Assembly (NCBI RefSeq): GCF_900460245.1 | Contig: NZ_UHIP01000002.1 | Coordinates: 496,001-560,000, forward strand | Source of the DNA: Vibrio fluvialis | GTDB lineage: Bacteria; Pseudomonadota; Gammaproteobacteria; Enterobacterales; Vibrionaceae | Direction of reading: 5' to 3' | Length of the DNA stretch: 64,000 bases | Shown: positions 26,349-36,229 of the stretch, in pieces | How positions within the stretch are numbered: the first letter of the stretch is position 1 | Layout of the letters: each line of letters begins with the position of its first letter | The notes under the pieces: model-generated | What the model saw: the letters and a program-made list of their open reading frames with translations, nothing else | What the model was told of the DNA's origin: nothing | The model's database searches: none | Made by a program: the position numbers and the translations under genes

Positions 26349-29300
26349 ATGCAAGTGGTCGTCAATGGCGTTGCCTATCCGTATCAGAGCGGGCAAAGCC
26401 TGTTTGAATTTCTTCAGTCGATCCGCATCGACGTTCCACATTTATGTGCCACCAGCCACCACGCTGACAAGCAACATTGCGATTTGTGTGTGGTCGAGGT
26501 TGAACAGCTCGGTATCGTGCGAGCCTGTGAGCGCATGCTACAGCCACAAATGGTGATTCATACCCACAGCGACACACTGTATCAGGCGCGCCAATCCGCG
26601 CTGAAGCGGCTGCTCTCCGACCACAATGCCGATTGTGAGGCTCCGTGCCAAATTGCCTGCCCGGCGCACGTTGATATTCAAAGCTACCTCCATCACATCG
26701 CGCAGGGCGATCACCACAAAGCAGTGGAAGTGATCAAACGCCACCTGCCGCTACCCGCATCGATTGGCCGTGTTTGTCCGGCTTTTTGCGAAACCGAATG
26801 TCGCCGTACTCTGGTGGATGAACCCGTGGCGATTCGTCAGCTCAAACGCCACGCCGCAGACGTCGACAGAGCAGCCCAGCCATTTCGCCCCATCGTTCCT
26901 CTCGGTAATGGCAAACACATTGCGATAATAGGTGCAGGGCCCGGCGGGTTAGCGTGTGGCTACTATCTGCGTCTGGCGGGTTTTTCCGTGGCGATATTTG
27001 AAGCCATGCCTAAACCCGGCGGCTGGCTGCAATATGGCATTCCGGAATATCGCCTGCCCAAACAGATACTGGATCAGGAAATCGACCTGCTATGTCAGAC
27101 TGGCATTCAGATCCTGTGTAATCAGAAAGTGGGCCAGGATTTCACTCTTAAACAGCTTCAGCAAGAGTATGACGCGGTATGTGTCGCCATCGGTGCTGGT
27201 TTGGCAGTTAGCGCTCACTATCCCGGCAGTGACCTGTCGGGGTGCTATCTCGGGGTGGACTACCTCAAAGATGCGGCAACCGAACGCACACTCACTACTG
27301 GCAAGCAGGTCGCGGTGATCGGCGGCGGAAATACCGCGATAGATTGTGCCCGCACGGCGCTGCGCCTTGGGGCAAACGTCACGCTCATCTACCGCCGCAC
27401 CGTCGATGAAATGCCAGCCGAAGAGTACGAAATTGAGGCCGCCGCACACGAAGGTGTGCAGTTCTGTTTTCTCACCCGCCCGGTCGAGAACCTTGCCGAT
27501 GCACAAGGCCGTGTACGTGCGGTTCGATTGGAAACCATGACGCAAGGCGAGCCGGATGAGTCGGGACGTCGCCAACCCTTACCAACCGGAGAGTTTCGTG
27601 AACAGTCGTTTGATACTGTGATTTCAGCCTTATCGCAAACTCCCGATCTCAGCCTGTTTGGCGCGGAGCTTGATGTCGTGCCCTTGTCCCGCAAACACAC
27701 CGCCGAGGTCGATGAGTACACGCTGCATCACTTTGACAATATTTACGCCATCGGCGACTTTCGCCGCGGCCCGGCGACCGCGATTGAAGCCATCGCCGAC
27801 GGCAAACGCGCCGCCGATGCCATCACAGAACGATTACTGCTTGGTCCGTGTCCTCCAACCGCCACGCGTTTTACCAGCCGTAAAGCGGACACGCTCAGCC
27901 TCGTCAAACGCAGTGAATATCGTCTCGAAGCCAAGCGGCGGCGCATCAGCTTTCCCCATCTGCCCAGCTTGTATCGACGCAAAAACTTCTCGGAAGTGGA
28001 AATCGATCCCGGCGAACTGGCGGCCCGTCTGGAAGCTGACCGCTGTTTGGAGTGTGGTTGTCAGGTGAATACTGATTGCCGCTTACGCGACTACGCCACC
28101 GAACATCAACTCAGCGCATCTGCTCTGGATTGCAACGATAAGCAGCGCTTTGCTGTCGATAAGAGCAGCGAATTCATCGTGTTTGATGCCAACCGCTGCA
28201 TCAGCTGCGGTGCCTGTGTGCAGACATGTCAGGAAGAAACAGTGCACGGGGCACTGCATTTTTCCGCCTCACAAAGCCGGCCGATGTTTCATGATGGCAA
28301 GCTGATGGGAGACTCCAACTGCGTGCAGTGCGGGGCGTGTGTGCAGGTGTGTCCGACGGGTGCTCTGGTCGATAAACGCGACAAATCCCATGCTCGGGTC
28401 GAAATGCTCAAGCCGGTCAAAACCGTTTGTACCTACTGCGGGGTTGGCTGCAAGGTAGTGATGTATGTCGACGAGAAAGCCAACCGCGTGCGTTACGTCG
28501 AGGGCGATAAAGACTCGCCCGTCAATCAAGGCATGTTGTGCGTCAAAGGCCGCTTTGGTTTCGATTTCATTCACAGTCCACAGCGCCTCACTCAGCCGTT
28601 AATCCGGCGCAATGGCGAATTGCAACCCGCCAGTTGGGGCGAAGCGATAGCCCTGATCGCCGAACGTTTTCAACATATTAAACAAGTACATGGCAGTGAT
28701 GCGCTGGGCGGCTTCTCCTCGGCTAAGACGACCAATCAGGATAACTACCTGTTTCAGAAACTGATGCGCCGCGAGTTGGGGACCAACAACGTCGATCATT
28801 GTGCGCGGTTGTGCCATGCCTCCACGGTCACAGGATTGGAGGCGTCCCTTGGCAGCGGCGCCATGACCAACGACATCGCCAGCATTGCCCACTCCGATGT
28901 CATTTTTATCATCGGCTCCGATACCACGGCCGCCCACCCGATCATCGCGTCGCATCTCAAGCAGGCCATTCAGCACGGCGCGCGGCTGATTGTCGCCGAC
29001 CCGAAACGCATCGAGATGGCCGATCACGCGACACTGTATGTGGCGCAGCGCCCCGGTACCGATGTGATGCTGCTCAATGGCATCATGCAGCAGATCATCA
29101 TTCACGCCTGGTATGACGAAACTTATCTCCGCCAACGGGTCGATGGTTTTGATGAGCTGATTATGGAGGTGATGTCCGACCGCTACCTGCCCGAGAAAGT
29201 TGAGCTGGTCACAGGCGTGAAAGCGGCCGATGTGGTCAAAATCGCCGAGATGATTGGTACCGCGCGCGTCACCGCCGTCTATTACGCGATGGGCATCACC

Positions 29301-30479
29301 CAGCACACCACCGGACACGACAATGTGCGTTCGATTGCCAACCTGCAAATGCTGTGTGGCAACATCGGCGCGGAAGGTGGGGGCATCAACCCGCTGCGTG
29401 GTCAGTCGAATGTGCAAGGGGCCTGTGACATGGGCGCCCTGCCCGGCGACTACCCCGGCTATCAAAAAGTCACTAACCCGCTGGTGCAGGCCAAATTTGC
29501 GCAAGCTTGGCAGTGCGATCATCTGCCCACCACGCCCGGGTTAACCCTGACCGAGATGATTGATGCCGCGGCCACCCAGCAACTGCGCGGTTTGTATGTG
29601 ATGGGCGAAAACCCGGTGCTGAGCGATCCTCATCAGGCGCACGTCATCGACGCACTCAACGCGCTCGATTTTCTCGTGGTGCAGGACATTTTTCTGTCGG
29701 AAACCGCAGCACTGGCGGACGTGGTGCTGCCGTCCTGCTCATTTGCAGAGAAGCAGGGCCACTTCACGAATACCGAACGCCGCGTGCAGGCGCTGTCACC
29801 CGCGATTAAGCCACCGGGAGAGGCGCGCGAAGACTGGCGAATCATCACAGATATTGCGAATGCGCTTGGTGGCAACTGGCATTATCAACATGTTGAGCAG
29901 ATCCAACAGGAGATCTGCTCAGTCACGCCGCAATATGCCGGTATGGATTGGCAGCGCATAAGCGAAGGTAGCCTGCAGTGGCCGTGCAATGAGCAAGCGC
30001 CTAATGGCACGCGTATTCTGCATCAAACCAGCTTTAAACGCGGGCGCGGCGAGATGGTGGCTGTCCCGTTTGAATACGCCGCAGAGTTGCCGGATGACGA
30101 TTATCCGCTCATTTTGACCACCGGCCGTCTGCTGGAGCAGTTCCACACGGGCACCATGACGCGCAAGACCCAAGGTCTGGATCAGCGTGCGGGACCGCGC
30201 ATCATGATCAGTGTGCAAGATGCAGAGCGTCTCGGGATCCACAATAGCGAGCGGGTTCGCCTCTGCTCACGACGCGGTGAAATCGAAGCGCCTGCGTTTG
30301 TCACCAAGCGCATGCAAGCGGGTGTGGTGTTCGTGCCATTCCATTTTGCGGAATCCCCCGCCAACCGCCTGACGTCAGAGGCGCGCGATCCGACCGCTAA
30401 AATTCCGGAGTTTAAAGTGTCCGCAGTGCGGCTGGAGAAAATAGCCCCGCTCACCACATTGATACCGTTCAGGTCTTAG
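26349..30479 (+). CDS. Fused ferredoxin / GltD-like flavoprotein / formate dehydrogenase alpha subunit
   Basis: A 1376-residue fusion. Order: NuoG-type [2Fe-2S] domain (1-80; Cys 33, 44, 47, 60); a Cys-rich linker and GltD-like FAD/NAD(P) oxidoreductase (about 95-560; GAGPGG near 195, GGGNTA near 345); two 4Fe-4S clusters (CISCGACVQTC, CVQCGACVQVCPTG); then a molybdopterin enzyme starting CTYCGVGCK (about 695) and running to the C-terminal MoCo dinucleotide domain. The metal ligand is Cys in HCARLCHAST, not selenocysteine. It should oxidise formate and pass electrons internally to NAD(P)+. ATG 26349 has GAGAGG upstream. No fdhD or partner subunit is adjacent. Confidence 0.88.
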   Translation: MQVVVNGVAYPYQSGQSLFEFLQSIRIDVPHLCATSHHADKQHCDLCVVEVEQLGIVRACERMLQPQMVIHTHSDTLYQARQSALKRLLSDHNADCEAPCQIACPAHVDIQSYLHHIAQGDHHKAVEVIKRHLPLPASIGRVCPAFCETECRRTLVDEPVAIRQLKRHAADVDRAAQPFRPIVPLGNGKHIAIIGAGPGGLACGYYLRLAGFSVAIFEAMPKPGGWLQYGIPEYRLPKQILDQEIDLLCQTGIQILCNQKVGQDFTLKQLQQEYDAVCVAIGAGLAVSAHYPGSDLSGCYLGVDYLKDAATERTLTTGKQVAVIGGGNTAIDCARTALRLGANVTLIYRRTVDEMPAEEYEIEAAAHEGVQFCFLTRPVENLADAQGRVRAVRLETMTQGEPDESGRRQPLPTGEFREQSFDTVISALSQTPDLSLFGAELDVVPLSRKHTAEVDEYTLHHFDNIYAIGDFRRGPATAIEAIADGKRAADAITERLLLGPCPPTATRFTSRKADTLSLVKRSEYRLEAKRRRISFPHLPSLYRRKNFSEVEIDPGELAARLEADRCLECGCQVNTDCRLRDYATEHQLSASALDCNDKQRFAVDKSSEFIVFDANRCISCGACVQTCQEETVHGALHFSASQSRPMFHDGKLMGDSNCVQCGACVQVCPTGALVDKRDKSHARVEMLKPVKTVCTYCGVGCKVVMYVDEKANRVRYVEGDKDSPVNQGMLCVKGRFGFDFIHSPQRLTQPLIRRNGELQPASWGEAIALIAERFQHIKQVHGSDALGGFSSAKTTNQDNYLFQKLMRRELGTNNVDHCARLCHASTVTGLEASLGSGAMTNDIASIAHSDVIFIIGSDTTAAHPIIASHLKQAIQHGARLIVADPKRIEMADHATLYVAQRPGTDVMLLNGIMQQIIIHAWYDETYLRQRVDGFDELIMEVMSDRYLPEKVELVTGVKAADVVKIAEMIGTARVTAVYYAMGITQHTTGHDNVRSIANLQMLCGNIGAEGGGINPLRGQSNVQGACDMGALPGDYPGYQKVTNPLVQAKFAQAWQCDHLPTTPGLTLTEMIDAAATQQLRGLYVMGENPVLSDPHQAHVIDALNALDFLVVQDIFLSETAALADVVLPSCSFAEKQGHFTNTERRVQALSPAIKPPGEAREDWRIITDIANALGGNWHYQHVEQIQQEICSVTPQYAGMDWQRISEGSLQWPCNEQAPNGTRILHQTSFKRGRGEMVAVPFEYAAELPDDDYPLILTTGRLLEQFHTGTMTRKTQGLDQRAGPRIMISVQDAERLGIHNSERVRLCSRRGEIEAPAFVTKRMQAGVVFVPFHFAESPANRLTSEARDPTAKIPEFKVSAVRLEKIAPLTTLIPFRS

Positions 30480-30483
30480 AAAA

Positions 30484-30515
30484 GTAAAAGCCACCCAATC
30501 GGGTGGCTTTTACTG
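30484..30515. terminator. Bidirectional intrinsic terminator
   Basis: Perfect 14-bp arms AGTAAAAGCCACCC/GGGTGGCTTTTACT around AATC, between the convergent formate dehydrogenase and arginase-fold genes. Confidence 0.9.
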
Positions 30516-30525
30516 CACTCAATCT

Positions 30526-31362
30526 TTAGTAAGTTTGAGTGACTTCGGCAGAGAGGCTACACAACTCGTCGACAATCTCCTTGGTCTGTTTGGAATAGAT
30601 CAGTTTGTCTTTGGCACCGACGAGCTGAATCATTTTCACTTTGCCGGACATCACCGCTTGGCGGATGGCGCGCAGCACCAGCTGATTGTCGAGAATTTTA
30701 TGTTCGTCCAGGCCATTGCCTTGGACTAAAGAGGCTAGATCCACAGAGAGCACCAGTTGATCGCAGTGTTCAATGTAGTGGCTCAATTGGCTTTTAAGCT
30801 GACTACGATTACGGAAACTGCACTCTTCCTCGGTTAACCAATCACACCCTAAATCTTCCGCGTATTCCCAAATTTGGCTCGGCACTCGCTCTGCATCGAC
30901 CCCTAAGCAGAACAAACGCGCATTGGAAAAACGCGACAAGGCGAAATGGTAAACGGAGCCCACTTGTGGATCTAAGGTCTGTTTCAGTTCGAAATCATGA
31001 CCGATATGAATAATGCCAATTTCCTCATTATCCAACGCCAGTACAGGCAGTGCGTTGAGCAGAAGCTCATGGCAGTTCGCCAGCACAACCGGCACAGAAC
31101 TCAGAGCCAGATGACGGCTCAGAATATCCTGATAACGAACATCCGACGCATCCGTTAACACCAGATGCCCGGCATCGGCGTAGTTCGGATTGGACTGTTG
31201 TTGATACAGCCAGTCGGACGCGAATTCTAAACTTTGTTGAGCAAATTCAAACTCTACGCGTGACATCGGTTTTACACGTTCACACACGGTCATGAACGTA
31301 AAAGCAGAGATGTGTGGAACCGCAGTACGGTTCAGACGGTAGCGTTTGAATAAACTTAACAT
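30526..31362 (-). CDS. Arginase-fold protein with degenerate metal site
   Basis: A 278-residue protein that aligns in outline with the arginase/HutG (formimidoylglutamase) family. Three landmarks are NCHEL (about 96-100, family GGxHE), HIGHDFELK (119-127, family F-DAHFD-R) and SVDLASL (206-212, family SxDxDxxDP). Several of the usual Mn ligands are replaced: DAHFD reads GHDFE, and the second Asp of SxDxD is Ala. So normal ureohydrolase activity is doubtful; it may be a regulatory or repurposed member. It starts six bases after the IclR gene stop, so the two form an operon. Confidence 0.6.
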   Translation of the reverse strand: MLSLFKRYRLNRTAVPHISAFTFMTVCERVKPMSRVEFEFAQQSLEFASDWLYQQQSNPNYADAGHLVLTDASDVRYQDILSRHLALSSVPVVLANCHELLLNALPVLALDNEEIGIIHIGHDFELKQTLDPQVGSVYHFALSRFSNARLFCLGVDAERVPSQIWEYAEDLGCDWLTEEECSFRNRSQLKSQLSHYIEHCDQLVLSVDLASLVQGNGLDEHKILDNQLVLRAIRQAVMSGKVKMIQLVGAKDKLIYSKQTKEIVDELCSLSAEVTQTY

Positions 31363-31368
31363 GATGAA

Positions 31369-32103
31369 TTACCTTTCTGGTGGCAACGCTCGCGCGGCCT
31401 GCAACACATGTAAAATGATCCGTTGTTTGTGAGTTTCGACACGATGGGCAGGAGCCATCACCGAAATTGCACCGATCAACTTACTCCCTTTCATCACCGG
31501 AGCACTGATCCCCGACACTCCAGGGTCAATTTCAGACGTACTCACGGCATATCCGTGTCGGCGTATTTTTTCCAGCTCGGCTTGCCATTTTTCCATTCGG
31601 TGATCTTCACCGAAATAACGCAGAATCTTTTCACAACGCTGCGCAGGCATATACGCCAACATCACTTTGGATGAGGCGCCACGAAGCAGGGGTTGACTTT
31701 GACCCTGGACGAAGCTGCATCGAAGCGCCTGCATACTTTCTTTCTGGCTGACACACAGTGCGCGGTAACCGACTGGCACCATGTACGCCGCCATTTCACC
31801 AGTCTGCTTTTGCAATCGGCTTAACACCGCATCGACCGCATCAAGGTTGTGCTGGCTGGTTTCGTAACTGCGCATCAGAAGAAGGGCCGCAGAACCGATG
31901 ATCAAGGTTTTGTCATGCGGGCTCTCTTCAATCAGGTTCCACTCTTTCAGCAGTTTGAGATGTCGGTACAAACTGCTCAGTGGCACCTGCAATTGTTCAC
32001 TTAATGTTTTGGCCGAAACCGGCTCGTCATTCACCGCGACCTGCATCAGCAGTTGCAGTGATTTCTCGTTAACTTGATTCGCAGATTGTTTTATTTCGCT
32101 CAT
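31369..32103 (-). CDS. IclR-family transcriptional regulator
   Basis: A 244-residue regulator. The N-terminal winged helix (about 12-75, including LSEQLQVPLSSLYRHLKLLKEWNLI) precedes the IclR effector domain (about 85-240), with GISAPVMKGSKLIGAISVMAPAHR at the typical position. Such proteins sense small metabolites and usually control the adjacent genes. It is the first gene of an operon with the arginase-fold protein. A perfect 16-bp palindrome about 60 bases upstream is a candidate autoregulatory operator. The effector is unknown. Confidence 0.9.
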   Translation of the reverse strand: MSEIKQSANQVNEKSLQLLMQVAVNDEPVSAKTLSEQLQVPLSSLYRHLKLLKEWNLIEESPHDKTLIIGSAALLLMRSYETSQHNLDAVDAVLSRLQKQTGEMAAYMVPVGYRALCVSQKESMQALRCSFVQGQSQPLLRGASSKVMLAYMPAQRCEKILRYFGEDHRMEKWQAELEKIRRHGYAVSTSEIDPGVSGISAPVMKGSKLIGAISVMAPAHRVETHKQRIILHVLQAARALPPER

Positions 32104-32163
32104 GACTGCTTTTTTAGCCTTTATCGTGCTTCAGCTCAAACTTGAATTCTTATATATCGAGAA

Positions 32164-32179
32164 TTTAATTCGAATTAAA
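32164..32179. promoter_or_regulatory. Palindromic candidate IclR operator
   Basis: TTTAATTCGAATTAAA is a perfect 16-bp palindrome lying 61-76 bp upstream of the IclR start. The operator role is inferred from position. Confidence 0.5.
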
Positions 32180-32311
32180 GGATTGCATTCTCACCAAGTG
32201 AGAAAACAACTTAAATTGGCTAAATTGAACGAATTTTTTTGGCGAAAAAAGCGTTGAAGAGTTATGCAGAAAGCGGTGGTTTTATCGGCATAACATGCAG
32301 AAAATCCCAAC

Positions 32312-32341
32312 AAAAAAGCGACGCCGAAGCATCGCTTTTTT
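32312..32341 (-). terminator. Intrinsic terminator of the chemoreceptor gene
   Basis: Arms AAAAAAGCGA/TCGCTTTTTT around a CGCCGAAGCA loop. It functions on the minus strand after the chemoreceptor gene. Confidence 0.8.
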
Positions 32342-32356
32342 CAGACTCACACCCAG

Positions 32357-34243
32357 TTAGGCGAGTTTGAACGTGGCTACTTTGGCGCTCAGCTCAGACG
32401 CCTGTTGTTTCAGCTCATTAGACTGATTCAAACTGTCGTCCGCGCCTTCGACCAACTGCTCAGTCACATCTTTGATAGCAGTGATGTTTTGCGTGATTTC
32501 GCTGGTCACATGGGTTTGCTCTTCCGCCGCAGTCGCAATTTGCGTCGCCATATCGCTGATCAGCGCCACCGCCGCGTTAATTTCTTCCAGCGCATGCGTC
32601 GCTTTATCGGCATCTTCCACCGAGTTTGCCGCCAATGTGGAGCTGCTCGACATCAATGCCACTGCTCGTTTGGTGGTTTCCTGCAGCGTATCAATGGTCG
32701 CTTTGATCTCTTCCGTCGAGGTATGCGTGCGCTGTGACAACACACGGACTTCATCGGCCACCACCGCAAAACCTCGGCCTTGCTCACCGGCACGCGCAGC
32801 TTCAATCGCCGCATTGAGCGCCAGCAGGTTAGTCTGTTCCGCAATCCCCTGAATCGTCGCCAGCACCGTAGAGATATCCTGTGCGTGTTGGTTCAGAACA
32901 GAAATGACATCGCTGGCCTGGCTCACTTCATTCGCCAGATTGTTGATTGACGCTTTGGTATTGAGAACCAATGTGCGGCCATTATTCGTGCTTGTTGAGG
33001 AGTCCTGAGCGGCATGAGCCGTTTGCTCTGCATGTGAAGCGATTTCCTGTGTCGCGGATGCCATTTCAGTTACCGCCGTGGCCACCATGGTAATCTCTTG
33101 CTGCTGCATGCCAAGTTCGGAAGCCGACAAGTTCGCACGTTGCGCGCCATGTTCCGCCTGATTACTTAACTGCTCTGACTGATGTCGAATGTGGCCAATC
33201 AACTGCTGCAAACTGGCGACAAACGTGTTGAAACTATCGGCCAGTTTGCCGACTTCGTCGTTGTTTTCCACCACAATACGCTGCGTTAAATCGCCGCTAC
33301 CGTTGGCGATCTGCTCCAGTGCATAAGAGACGTTTTTCAGCGGACGGAACAACACATTACACAGCAGGTTGAACAGAATGGTACACAGCACCACCACCAG
33401 GGCGGTGACCAGCAGTTGGCCCCACAGCGCATCAAACAGCGGTGAAATCAGTGACTGGTAGTTGATGACAATCACGGTACTCAGTGCGGTACCTTCAATC
33501 GCTCGGGCAAACAGCACATATTTGTCACCATCAATCTCGATACGACTGTCACTGCCTGAGCGCTGAGCATTCTTAATATCTGAGAAATTAATGCCCAGCT
33601 CAGAGACACTTTTATTGAGCAATTTGGTGTTGGAATGGGTAAAGATATTCCCTTTGTCGTTGACGATAAACATGTAACCGGAGCCCGGCAGCACCACCTG
33701 TTTCATGTTATTGAGAATGTCGGTAATTTCCACATCGGCCCCCAGCACCAACTGCTGGCCGTACAAGTCCACGGCTTTACCGAGCGAAACCACATTAGCC
33801 CCGGTGGCCGCGGCAACGGTTGGGTTATCCATAAACACTTTGGCCGGATTGGCTTTGGCGTTGATGTACCAGCCCCACTTACGTGGATCGTTGTTGTCCG
33901 GTGGCAACACCGCGCCGTTGGCGTTTTGCTGCGAGCCATCCGGGTATGCAAGGAACACGTTGTCGAATGCCGCTGCGTGCTTCACCTGTTTCAGGTGCGT
34001 GACGATTGCGTCCTGCTTGGCTTCCGAGGTCAGAGAAGTCAGCGCGCGCTGTTTAGACACGAGCCAATCCGATACATATTGATTGTAAGAGGCGGTCACG
34101 CTTTGCAGGCGTTGTTCAACCTCGATATCCAGACGTCCCAGAGACGCATTGAATGATAGCGCTTCAACCAGCACTCCCCCGATCACAATGGCAGCGCTGG
34201 CAGAAATGGCCAGCTTATTTTTTAACGATAGATTTTTGAACAT
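32357..34243 (-). CDS. Methyl-accepting chemotaxis protein with Cache sensor
   Basis: A 628-residue chemoreceptor. A membrane segment at about 10-30 leads to a periplasmic double-Cache-type sensor (about 35-270, with [13 protein letters not shown] and [10 protein letters not shown]). A second membrane segment (about 277-300), HAMP and a long signalling coiled coil follow, with the conserved tip [20 protein letters not shown]. Cache receptors commonly bind amino acids or carboxylates; the ligand is not predictable here. It is a single gene with its own terminator. No C-terminal CheR-docking pentapeptide is apparent. Confidence 0.92.
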   Translation of the reverse strand: MFKNLSLKNKLAISASAAIVIGGVLVEALSFNASLGRLDIEVEQRLQSVTASYNQYVSDWLVSKQRALTSLTSEAKQDAIVTHLKQVKHAAAFDNVFLAYPDGSQQNANGAVLPPDNNDPRKWGWYINAKANPAKVFMDNPTVAAATGANVVSLGKAVDLYGQQLVLGADVEITDILNNMKQVVLPGSGYMFIVNDKGNIFTHSNTKLLNKSVSELGINFSDIKNAQRSGSDSRIEIDGDKYVLFARAIEGTALSTVIVINYQSLISPLFDALWGQLLVTALVVVLCTILFNLLCNVLFRPLKNVSYALEQIANGSGDLTQRIVVENNDEVGKLADSFNTFVASLQQLIGHIRHQSEQLSNQAEHGAQRANLSASELGMQQQEITMVATAVTEMASATQEIASHAEQTAHAAQDSSTSTNNGRTLVLNTKASINNLANEVSQASDVISVLNQHAQDISTVLATIQGIAEQTNLLALNAAIEAARAGEQGRGFAVVADEVRVLSQRTHTSTEEIKATIDTLQETTKRAVALMSSSSTLAANSVEDADKATHALEEINAAVALISDMATQIATAAEEQTHVTSEITQNITAIKDVTEQLVEGADDSLNQSNELKQQASELSAKVATFKLA

Positions 34244-34470
34244 ACCCTGTCCTGATTGTCTTTATAATTTTGCTTCACGATGAAGCCGCCCTCAGGGCGT
34301 CTGCATTATAATTTCTAGCCTCAAAATAAATGCGAACTGCCCGACGAAAATCACTTTTACCAGCTGGTACATGTCACAAGTGTAGTGCTAATTCCATTTC
34401 TGTCCGTGCTTTGCGCTCGGTTGCATGTGCAAATTGTGAAGGACAAAAGATCGCTGATTAAAAACGGGCG

Positions 34471-34493
34471 AAAAAAAGGAGGCCGAAGCCTCC
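34471..34493 (-). terminator. Intrinsic terminator of the GntR-ABC operon
   Basis: Stem GGAGGC/GCCTCC with a tetraloop, followed on the minus strand by seven T residues. Confidence 0.85.
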
Positions 34494-34511
34494 GAATCTT
34501 TACTCTGCGTT

Positions 34512-35366
34512 TTAACGCTGCAATAAAGTGCGCCAGGACACCTCGTCAGTCTGATAACATTTGAGGCTCAGAATAAAACTTACCACGCCCAGCGCGATGT
34601 AAATCAACGCGTTAGCCACACTGATCTGCGCGACAACCTGTGACAGACTGGAATCGGTCAGGATATTCAGTGGCAACGCCAGTGTCTGGTGAAAGAAATC
34701 GCCGATCGCATCACTGCCAAACAGACCCAGACTGAGCCATTTCAGCGCATACACAGCAATAAACATCACCAGAATAGGAGAATTCACCAACTGTGAAATC
34801 AGCAGCGTGATACAGGCCAGCGGCAGTAACGCCAGCGCCACCAACAGCATCAACCCGAGATAGTTCAGCCAGTGAGTCAACACAAACAACAGTGAGCGTT
34901 GATGCATCAGCAGTGGAATGGCATCATCAGTGGCCAGATTCACCAGCCAGAACATCAAATCCGAAGCGATAACCAGCACTGAACAGATCACCGGAATCAC
35001 CAATAATCCAAAGGTCAGTTTTACGCCGTGCGTCATCAGATTGCTGACAGGCATACTACGCCAGAACATTGAACTGCCTTCCTGACGCTCTTTACGCAAC
35101 GTTTTAGGAATGTACAACGTGCTCAACATGATCGACAGCGCGCCAGCCAGCACGACGATCAGCGAACTGAATTCATCGACAAACTGCAGATCCATGTTGT
35201 CAAATCCGCTGTAACTCATTTCAAACGAGAGATTACTTTGAACGTTGCCATTGCTCAAAATACCGGCAAACAGTACCAGCACACACACCAGCACGAACAA
35301 TGGAATGCGGCTCACCGCTTTGTGTTCAATCCACTCTTTTTCTAACATGTAGACGGAAGCATGCAT
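34512..35366 (-). CDS. ABC-2-type transporter permease
   Basis: A 284-residue polytopic protein with about six membrane segments and the arrangement of ABC-2 permeases (short cytoplasmic start MHASVYMLEKEWIEHK, a large extracytoplasmic loop after TM1). Its ATG overlaps the stop of the ATPase gene by one base (TAATG), which fixes the start at 35366. With the ATPase it forms an exporter or membrane-stress ABC pump; substrate unknown. Confidence 0.85.
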   Translation of the reverse strand: MHASVYMLEKEWIEHKAVSRIPLFVLVCVLVLFAGILSNGNVQSNLSFEMSYSGFDNMDLQFVDEFSSLIVVLAGALSIMLSTLYIPKTLRKERQEGSSMFWRSMPVSNLMTHGVKLTFGLLVIPVICSVLVIASDLMFWLVNLATDDAIPLLMHQRSLLFVLTHWLNYLGLMLLVALALLPLACITLLISQLVNSPILVMFIAVYALKWLSLGLFGSDAIGDFFHQTLALPLNILTDSSLSQVVAQISVANALIYIALGVVSFILSLKCYQTDEVSWRTLLQR

Positions 35367-36229
35367 TATGCGTTCTCCTTCTGCAGGGCCAAAAACAGCT
35401 CTGCCAGTTTTACACTGTAAATATGGCCTAGCCCTTCGACAGCATTGCGATACTGTGCTTTCAACAGCCACTTCGTGGTACCGAGCCCGACCTGAGACGA
35501 CAATGGGTTGAGCGCCGTAATCTGCTGCGTCATGGATGTTGGCGCTTCCAACACAAAGTACCCCTGCTCCACCTGTTCCATGCTCTCCTGCAACACTACT
35601 TTGCCCTGTTTCAGAATCAGTACATCCGTCAACAGGTGTTCAATTTCCGACACTTCATGACTGGCAATGATCAGCGCACGTTCGCCATCGTGGAACCATT
35701 CCAGCAGATGACGATAAAACGTATCGCGGTAAATCAGGTCCAGCCCCAGCGTCGGTTCGTCCAGAATCAGCACTTTGGTGTCCGTGGCAATCACCAGTGC
35801 CAGATGCAACTGAACTTTCATACCTTTAGACAACGCCTTGATCTTACTGTGTAAACGAATATCGGTTTTGGCCAGCACCGAGTGCGCTTTGCCTAGCGAA
35901 AATCCCGGATGTACCCCCGACGTGTATTTAAGAAGCTGTTTGACGGTCATCCATTCTGGCAGCACATTCACATCCGAGATGTAGGCCAGATGTTCCATCA
36001 CTTTTGCCCGTTGATGGATCGGTTCCAGACCAAAAATCTGAATGTCGCCTTGGTAATGGTGAGCGCCAAGCAACGCTTTGATTAAGGTCGATTTCCCCGC
36101 GCCATTATGGCCGAGCAAACCCAGCACCTGACCCGATTGCAGTGTGAAACTGACATCCTGCAAGGCGCTCTCCCCTTGTGAAGCCGAGTACTGCTTCGAC
36201 ACATGTTTTACTTCAACATACGGATTCAT
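35366..36229 (-). CDS. ABC transporter ATP-binding protein
   Basis: A 287-residue ATPase. Walker A is GHNGAGKST (about 37-45), signature LSKGMKVQLHLALVIATD, Walker B VLILDEPTLGLD and the switch His in IIASHEVSEIEHL. The degenerate signature (LSKGM) is common in YtrB/CcmA-type ATPases. A C-terminal region of about 75 residues is probably regulatory or dimerising. It overlaps the GntR gene by four bases (ATGA) and the permease by one, in a three-gene operon. Confidence 0.9.
   Translation of the reverse strand: MNPYVEVKHVSKQYSASQGESALQDVSFTLQSGQVLGLLGHNGAGKSTLIKALLGAHHYQGDIQIFGLEPIHQRAKVMEHLAYISDVNVLPEWMTVKQLLKYTSGVHPGFSLGKAHSVLAKTDIRLHSKIKALSKGMKVQLHLALVIATDTKVLILDEPTLGLDLIYRDTFYRHLLEWFHDGERALIIASHEVSEIEHLLTDVLILKQGKVVLQESMEQVEQGYFVLEAPTSMTQQITALNPLSSQVGLGTTKWLLKAQYRNAVEGLGHIYSVKLAELFLALQKENA

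Noticed and set aside
28800..28830. Selenocysteine in the formate dehydrogenase
   Set aside because: The metal-ligand codon in HCARLCHAST is a cysteine codon and no in-frame TGA occurs.
28599..29522. A 307-codon minus-strand open frame inside the formate dehydrogenase gene
   Set aside because: It is antisense to a strongly conserved molybdopterin domain, has no recognisable motif and is His/Asp-rich in the manner of reverse-frame shadows.
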